From the NCBI RefSeq assembly GCF_003987655.1, contig NZ_NGKC01000001.1:310001-374000 (forward strand): a stretch of DNA of 64,000 bases. The letters are read 5' to 3'. Shown in pieces: positions 59,822 through 64,000 of this stretch. The DNA comes from Vagococcus acidifermentans (GTDB taxonomy: Bacteria; Bacillota; Bacilli; Lactobacillales; Vagococcaceae). Position numbers and translations under genes: made by a program. A model generated the notes under the pieces. The model ran no database searches, was not told where the DNA came from, and saw only the letters and a list, made by a program, of their open reading frames with translations. Position 1 is the first letter of the stretch; each line of letters opens with the position of its first letter.

Positions 59822-60553
59822 TTGTCGTATGTAAAGTGGGCCATTGTCTATGCCATCGCACTTATTATTGTGCTGATTTTTTACCGTCTGTCTGTACAAA
59901 TGCGCGTCCATCATCTGAAAAGAACATCTGCAGGGTCGGAAATATTTCGGAAGAAAGTCGATTTGTATACGGCACGGGTTATCAATGGCAGGCATATTAT
60001 GTATTTGATGCTTATCAATTTTTTGATGACTATTGTTATTTTGTGCCTTGCTTTTTTGTGGTTTTATTCTGATAATGAACGTCAGATACTGGCAATCAAG
60101 CTGCGGTCAGCAAATGAGTCGATTCAGCAATTGTTGAAAACCCAAGACGCCAACAATACCGTCCAGGCGGTTGTTTCTTATCCCAAAGAAGGGCTTAGTC
60201 TGGAGCAGTTGAATTGGGAAGGCTTGTTCAGCGAGGATACTTCCGAAGAGAAAAAAAGTCTGATGGAATCTGTCTTGTTTGAAGAAACAAGACCTTATTT
60301 CGGAGAAACAACGGTCTTGCTCACCGTGAATCAGCCCGCCCAGACCATTTCGGTGACTTTGCAAAATCATGACGTTGACAGCAAGTATTTGGATACCCTT
60401 CACACAAACTTTGACGCATTTGTGGCAGAATTGGAACAGGTTGCTCAGATTGAGCAGGTGGATTCAAATTTTGTATCGCAGGAAAGTCAAGAAGAAAACA
60501 GGATGCTTTATGTGAGAAATGATGAAAATAGGCATTTCGAGGTAATCAATTGA
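59822..60553 (+). CDS. Two-transmembrane protein of unknown function
   Basis: About 243 residues from a TTG preceded by GAGAGGGGA; an in-frame TTG at 59789 is an alternative start. Membrane segments are at about residues 4-21 (WAIVYAIALIIVLIFY) and 58-80 (LMLINFLMTIVILCLAFLWF). The remaining 160 residues are acidic and soluble, facing outside by the positive-inside rule, since the loop between the segments is rich in Arg and Lys. No domain was recognised. A hairpin terminator follows. Confidence 0.65.
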   Translation: MSYVKWAIVYAIALIIVLIFYRLSVQMRVHHLKRTSAGSEIFRKKVDLYTARVINGRHIMYLMLINFLMTIVILCLAFLWFYSDNERQILAIKLRSANESIQQLLKTQDANNTVQAVVSYPKEGLSLEQLNWEGLFSEDTSEEKKSLMESVLFEETRPYFGETTVLLTVNQPAQTISVTLQNHDVDSKYLDTLHTNFDAFVAELEQVAQIEQVDSNFVSQESQEENRMLYVRNDENRHFEVIN

Positions 60554-60593
60554 AGTCAGCACCTCCCATTGCGGCCTGTTTATCGGCAAAATG

Positions 60594-60638
60594 AAAAGCC
60601 CTGCTGGAAACAAATGGTTTCCGGCAGGGCTTTTTTTA
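60594..60638. terminator. Bidirectional terminator between the unknown gene and the ABC permease gene
   Basis: 17-bp stem (60594-60610 with 60618-60634, one wobble), 7-base loop, then TTTTTTT on the plus strand and AAAA on the other arm. Confidence 0.9.
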
Positions 60639-61715
60639 TGTCAATGCCACATCTCTTTTCTTAAACAATACCAGCGTGGCAATCAGGATAATGACTATAT
60701 AGGCGACAATGCCGATGGCTGTCTGCTGAATCGACAGATTGCCGGCAGCTAAATAGTTTGCATCCATCACTTGATTGTTCAAACCGAGCATGTTGAAAAT
60801 AATCCATTTCAGCCAGTCGTATTTGGCAATAATGTTTGGCAGGATTTGTCCCAGAAAACTGCCTGAGAAGAGAATCCCCATACCGACGCCGACAGCCAAA
60901 GCTTGTGAGCGGATGACTGCTGAGAAAAAGAAGGCAATCGTGATATACAACACCATCAGCAGCAGATTGCTTGCAAACAGCTGGGCTGCCAGTTCAATAG
61001 CTGTTTTGGCACCGGTTTGTTCCGACACAGGTAATGTCAGTTTCTGAATCGGCAGTAAATAGGAAAAAGCGAATGCAGACACTGCCATGATGACAGAGGT
61101 GATGACACTATAAACAAAGGTCACGATATACTTGGACATTAAAATCTGTATGCGGCTAAAAGGCCGGACAAGCAGCAGTTTGATGGTGCCGCCTGAAAAT
61201 TCTGATGCGATAATGATACTGGCGACAATCACCGAAAATAGGGTCGGCAAAACATATAATGAGCCGAAGATGCTAAAAAACTGTGCACTGTTCGTTCCTT
61301 CACGGCTGTCCGCCGGTTGTGCTCCTTTTTCCTGATACACTTGGTAAAAAGCCAGCTGGTTTTTGGTTGCCTTCACCAGCTCTTTGTCCGCTTTTTTGTC
61401 GTTGTTTAATTGAGCCAGTCTGTTTTCCAGGAAGGTCACTGTTTCGTCAAGGGACAGGGATGTTTCCGTGTATTGGTCATAGTCTTCTGTCAAATACCAG
61501 AAATCATTTTCTGACAGGATGTTCCCGTTTTCGTCTTGATAAGCGGTCATGCCGCCCTTGTAGTCATAATCATTGTAATATTGTCGTGAATGCGTGTTGC
61601 TCTTCATAATAGCAAAAGCCATGCCGAACATGGAAATAATCAGCACAATCCACATTCCCCAGCTGGATTTGCGGCCGAATAATTTGATTAGTTCATTTTT
61701 CATCAACATACCCAT
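60636..61715 (-). CDS. ABC-2 type transporter permease
   Basis: 359 residues; ATG at 61715 overlaps the ATPase stop (TAATG) and lies 9 bases after AGGAGG. One N-terminal segment (WGMWIVLIISMFGMAFAI), a large extracellular loop (residues 40-165), then five segments. The layout is that of the NatB/BcrB-like permeases in antibiotic or ion exporters and in bacitracin-type resistance. It works with the next gene. Substrate unknown. Confidence 0.88.
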   Translation of the reverse strand: MGMLMKNELIKLFGRKSSWGMWIVLIISMFGMAFAIMKSNTHSRQYYNDYDYKGGMTAYQDENGNILSENDFWYLTEDYDQYTETSLSLDETVTFLENRLAQLNNDKKADKELVKATKNQLAFYQVYQEKGAQPADSREGTNSAQFFSIFGSLYVLPTLFSVIVASIIIASEFSGGTIKLLLVRPFSRIQILMSKYIVTFVYSVITSVIMAVSAFAFSYLLPIQKLTLPVSEQTGAKTAIELAAQLFASNLLLMVLYITIAFFFSAVIRSQALAVGVGMGILFSGSFLGQILPNIIAKYDWLKWIIFNMLGLNNQVMDANYLAAGNLSIQQTAIGIVAYIVIILIATLVLFKKRDVALT

Positions 61716-62632
61716 TATACGTTACCTCCTTCAGTCAGCTGGAAGAAACGTTCTTCAAGCGACACTTTTTTGGCACTGACTTCAAAAATCGCCACATCAT
61801 GTGCCACGAACTCTTGAATAATAGCGGGAATCTGGTCTTCTGCAGTATTGACCTGGATATAAGCCGCGTCGTCCAATGAAAACGGATAATTCAGTTGGCG
61901 CAGCACTCCTTCTGCAAGGGCGACATCTGCTACTTTGAACAGATAGGTTGGTGTGCTGCCGCCATTGACCTGCTGCATGTCTTCGATGTGCGTCAGTCTG
62001 CCTTTTTCAATGATGGCAAACCGGTCTGTGATTTGCTGAATCTCCGCCAGCAAATGACTGGAAATGAGTACGGCCGTTCCTTGAGAAGAAATACTCCGGA
62101 TGATTTCTCTGAACTCGGCCATCCCTTGAGGGTCAAGTCCGTTCGTCGGCTCGTCAAGCACCAAAAGCGACGGTTGATGAATCAAAGCCTGTGCCAAGCC
62201 CAGCCGTTGCCGCATACCGAGAGAATATGTTTTCACTTTGTTGTTGATGGCATTTGTCAGTTTGACTTGGGCGACGACCTCGTTGATGCGTTCTGGTGAC
62301 ACTGGTTTCCGGCTCATGCGGGCAAACTGCTTCAGATTTTCCATTCCGGACAAATACATGTAAAATTCCGGATTCTCAATGATGCCGCCGACGTCTGCTA
62401 TTGTGGTTTTAAAATCATCGGCGACACTTTTGCCGTTAATCATGACAGTGCCTGATGACCGGTGAATCAGACTGACAATGGCCCGGATGATTGTTGTTTT
62501 CCCGGCACCGTTTGGTCCGATTAAACCGAATACTTCCCCTTTGGTGATATCAAAGTTAATATTTTGAACAATCGTCTTTTTGCCGATTTTTTTGGAAAGA
62601 CGTTTGACTGACAGTACAATTTCCTTTTCCAT
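61715..62632 (-). CDS. ABC exporter ATP-binding protein (BcrA/NatA-like)
   Basis: 305 residues; of two adjacent ATGs the second (62632) lies 7 bases after GGAGG. Walker A GPNGAGKTT, signature YSLGMRQRLGLAQAL, Walker B LLVLDEPTNGLD, switch SSHLLAEIQ. The extra C-terminal domain of about 90 residues is normal for the BcrA type. Coupled to the permease. A TATAGT-like box is about 30 bases upstream, beyond which is a strong hairpin. Confidence 0.92.
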   Translation of the reverse strand: MEKEIVLSVKRLSKKIGKKTIVQNINFDITKGEVFGLIGPNGAGKTTIIRAIVSLIHRSSGTVMINGKSVADDFKTTIADVGGIIENPEFYMYLSGMENLKQFARMSRKPVSPERINEVVAQVKLTNAINNKVKTYSLGMRQRLGLAQALIHQPSLLVLDEPTNGLDPQGMAEFREIIRSISSQGTAVLISSHLLAEIQQITDRFAIIEKGRLTHIEDMQQVNGGSTPTYLFKVADVALAEGVLRQLNYPFSLDDAAYIQVNTAEDQIPAIIQEFVAHDVAIFEVSAKKVSLEERFFQLTEGGNV

Positions 62633-62687
62633 CATATCTCCTCCATATCGTACGTTCTATTTCCACTATAAAAGATACCCTCAAAAA

Positions 62688-62735
62688 AGAAATCAGACTT
62701 TCGCCTTAATCTTTTTGGGCAAAAGTCTGATTTCT
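62688..62735 (-). terminator. Terminator-like inverted repeat upstream of the ABC operon
   Basis: 14-bp perfect arms (62688-62701 and 62722-62735) with a 20-base loop, followed on the minus strand by TTTTTT. No minus-strand gene precedes it, so it insulates from antisense reading or is a leader attenuator. Confidence 0.65.
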
Positions 62736-62857
62736 GTGATTTGTTGCTAAACGGGTGCTGCGTGCTTTATTGCATCTGGCGCAACCGGACTGCTGCAAAA
62801 GCTAGCTGGTGGCTGAAGCGCTGCGTGAGATGCCGGTACATCTTTGCCAATAAACCG

Positions 62858-62866
62858 TGATATAAT
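62858..62866 (+). promoter_or_regulatory. Extended -10 promoter of the small-protein gene
   Basis: TGATATAAT is a TGn-extended -10 box; no good -35 is seen. It precedes the gene at 62946. Confidence 0.5.
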
Positions 62867-62945
62867 AAAAAAAGAAGAACAATCGGATGAAGGTGGACAC
62901 TTGTTCAAGAGCTGTTGCGTTTTCTGTAAACAAGAAAGGGGACCG

Positions 62946-63188
62946 ATGACGATGGGAAAACGATACATTACCAGCTCGATTGTGACAGACTCCGCGATCA
63001 ACCCGAATGCAGCTACTCCGGAAGGTATCGCAAGCGATTTGGAAAAAGCGACGAATGAGTTGATTCGACGGGTTTTCGGCAAGGGCGACGTACTTGATGT
63101 CAATGTTATTCATATCAAAAAAAGCCGGCCGGCGGATGTGCCCGGGTTTGTCATTTCCATTCTCTACGAAGAACATCCGTCTAATTAA
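62946..63188 (+). CDS. Small protein of unknown function
   Basis: 80 residues from the ATG at 62946 with AAAGGGGG close upstream (a second ATG at 62952 is possible). A short ordered domain: DLEKATNELIRRVFGKGDVL helix, then strands (VNVIHIKK, FVISILYEE). The pattern (helix, strand, strand ending in LYEE) recalls the small Cse60/DUF2758 group, but the likeness is loose and is not claimed as homology. No membrane segment. Confidence 0.6.
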   Translation: MTMGKRYITSSIVTDSAINPNAATPEGIASDLEKATNELIRRVFGKGDVLDVNVIHIKKSRPADVPGFVISILYEEHPSN

Positions 63189-63252
63189 TGGCTACAGGTA
63201 GTTGGAGTCAGGTAAACGTGATGCAGCAGGCGTGCAGGAAGGAAGTTGTTCA

Positions 63253-64000
63253 ATGAAAGTTTTGCATTTACTGGCGCAGTTGCCGGCGCAAACAGGCAGC
63301 GGCATTTACTATACCAATATGATAAAACATATGGCCGATGATTATGAACAAGCGGCTTTGTTCGGCAGCATTCCGAATTTCCGATACGATGTGCTGCAGG
63401 CAGACCGGCAGTTTATCGTGTCTTTTCCTAATAAGTATTGTCCGTTTCCATTGCCGGGCATGAGTGATGAGATGCCATACAAGAGCACCCGCTACAGTAT
63501 GATGACACCGGAAATGATAGCAGGCTGGCAGCAGGCTTTTCTGGCAAAGTTGGCTGAAGCAGCGGCTGTTTTCAAACCCGATGTGATTTTGTCCCACCAT
63601 CTGTGGTTTTTGACCTCTTTGGCAGCGGAAAAGTTTGCGTCCATCCCGGTTATCGCGTTCTGTCATGCGACAGACTTGCGGCAGGCCAGACAGCATCCGT
63701 ATCTGCTGCAATATGTTCAGCATCTGCCTCAGGTGGCGCATGTGTTTGCGTTGAGTGAACATCAGATAGGAGACATCCAGGAAGTGTTTAAACTGCCGCC
63801 GGCGAAGCTGTCGGTCTTAGGCGGTGGGTATGATCCGGCGATTTTTTATTCGGAGAGGCGGCTGGACAAAGAGGTCGTTGATATTATTTACGCGGGAAAG
63901 CTCAGCGCCTCTAAAGGTGTTTTCGATTTGCTGACTGTATTTGACCGCCTTGCCGCTCATGATAAAGCTATTCGTTTGACAGTTATCGGCAATGCGGACA
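63253..64000 (+). CDS. GT4-like glycosyltransferase, 3'-truncated by the window edge
   Basis: The first 249 residues; ATG with AGGAAGG upstream. GT-B fold beginning VLHLLAQLPAQTGSGIYYTN, as in family-4 enzymes, with an acceptor domain to about residue 180 (VIAFCHATDLRQ), then the linker GGGYDPAIFY and the donor domain start (IIYAGKLSASKGVFDLL), typical of GT4. Acceptor unknown; wall polysaccharide or glycolipid synthesis is likely. The donor-site Glu motif is beyond the window. Confidence 0.85.
   Translation, partial: MKVLHLLAQLPAQTGSGIYYTNMIKHMADDYEQAALFGSIPNFRYDVLQADRQFIVSFPNKYCPFPLPGMSDEMPYKSTRYSMMTPEMIAGWQQAFLAKLAEAAAVFKPDVILSHHLWFLTSLAAEKFASIPVIAFCHATDLRQARQHPYLLQYVQHLPQVAHVFALSEHQIGDIQEVFKLPPAKLSVLGGGYDPAIFYSERRLDKEVVDIIYAGKLSASKGVFDLLTVFDRLAAHDKAIRLTVIGNAD

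Noticed and set aside
59758-60072. 104-codon plus-strand frame overlapping the two-TM gene
   Set aside because: Cys- and Tyr-rich shadow; the frame at 59822 has a better ribosome site, membrane segments and continues to 60553.
62887-62949. 20-codon open frame (ATG at 62887) overlapping the start of the small-protein gene, as a leader peptide
   Set aside because: There is no good ribosome site before it and no regulatory pattern in its codons; kept only as a possibility.
1-64000. CRISPR arrays, prophage genes, rRNA genes
   Set aside because: No regularly spaced direct repeats, phage structural or integrase genes, or conserved rRNA segments were seen.

Overview
The window looks like a chromosomal segment of a low-to-medium GC Firmicute of the order Lactobacillales. 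An Enterococcaceae or Carnobacteriaceae-like genus fits best. The support is purine-rich Shine-Dalgarno sites with frequent TTG and GTG starts, a lactose PTS with the tagatose-6-phosphate pathway, a citrate fermentation cluster with separate oadH/oadD/oadB/oadA genes as described in Enterococcus faecalis, cre-like sites, and a water-forming NADH oxidase. The genus is an inference. No rRNA, tRNA or CRISPR array was seen.

Layout. (1) 1-4.8 kb: the end of a GH13 glycosidase, a DUF1861 protein, a GH130 mannoside phosphorylase and a phosphohexomutase, which together could take beta-mannosides to mannose-6-phosphate. (2) 5.4-6.7 kb: an NADH oxidase behind a long AT-rich leader with several inverted repeats and a CRP/FNR-like palindrome. 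(3) 6.9-8.4 kb: a TPP riboswitch controlling tenA-thiW. (4) 8.5-10.4 kb: a DNA-deoxyinosine glycosylase and a fluoride-type CLC antiporter behind a fluoride riboswitch. (5) 10.6-12.3 kb: LemA and TPM-domain proteins. (6) 12.5-27.7 kb: a YesM/YesN-type two-component system with a DUF624 protein, divergent from an ABC importer (two permeases and a lipoprotein) and cytoplasmic GH20, GH38 and GH3 enzymes. This is probably uptake and breakdown of N-glycan-like oligosaccharides. A GntR regulator, an orphan PTS IIC and a GH1 enzyme follow. (7) 30.7-37.0 kb: lacRABD divergent from lacFEG, with no lacC. (8) 37.1-41.2 kb: GntR regulator, ADP-ribosylglycohydrolase-family enzyme, NCS1 permease and PfkB kinase, parallel in composition to E. 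coli yegTUVW. (9) 41.17-41.93 kb: a decayed IS66-family element with both ends intact.

(10) 41.9-44.5 kb: a divergent two-component system. (11) 44.5-55.7 kb: a citrate fermentation locus with citM-citO-citG on one strand and oadH-oadD-oadB-small OadG-like-citC-D-E-F-X-oadA on the other. CitM imports citrate, citrate lyase splits it to acetate and oxaloacetate, and the membrane-bound decarboxylase converts oxaloacetate to pyruvate and pumps Na+. (12) 55.8-64 kb: a classical CLC channel with a TrkA-C domain, a paired SMR exporter, a D-cysteine desulfhydrase-like PLP enzyme, a two-TM protein of unknown function, an ABC exporter, a small unknown protein, and the start of a glycosyltransferase that runs off the window.

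The most interesting points are the yegTUVW-like salvage module with a replaced transporter, the fluoride riboswitch whose gene has no canonical start codon near its ribosome binding site, the structured nox leader, the lac cluster lacking lacC, and the internally deleted IS66 element.
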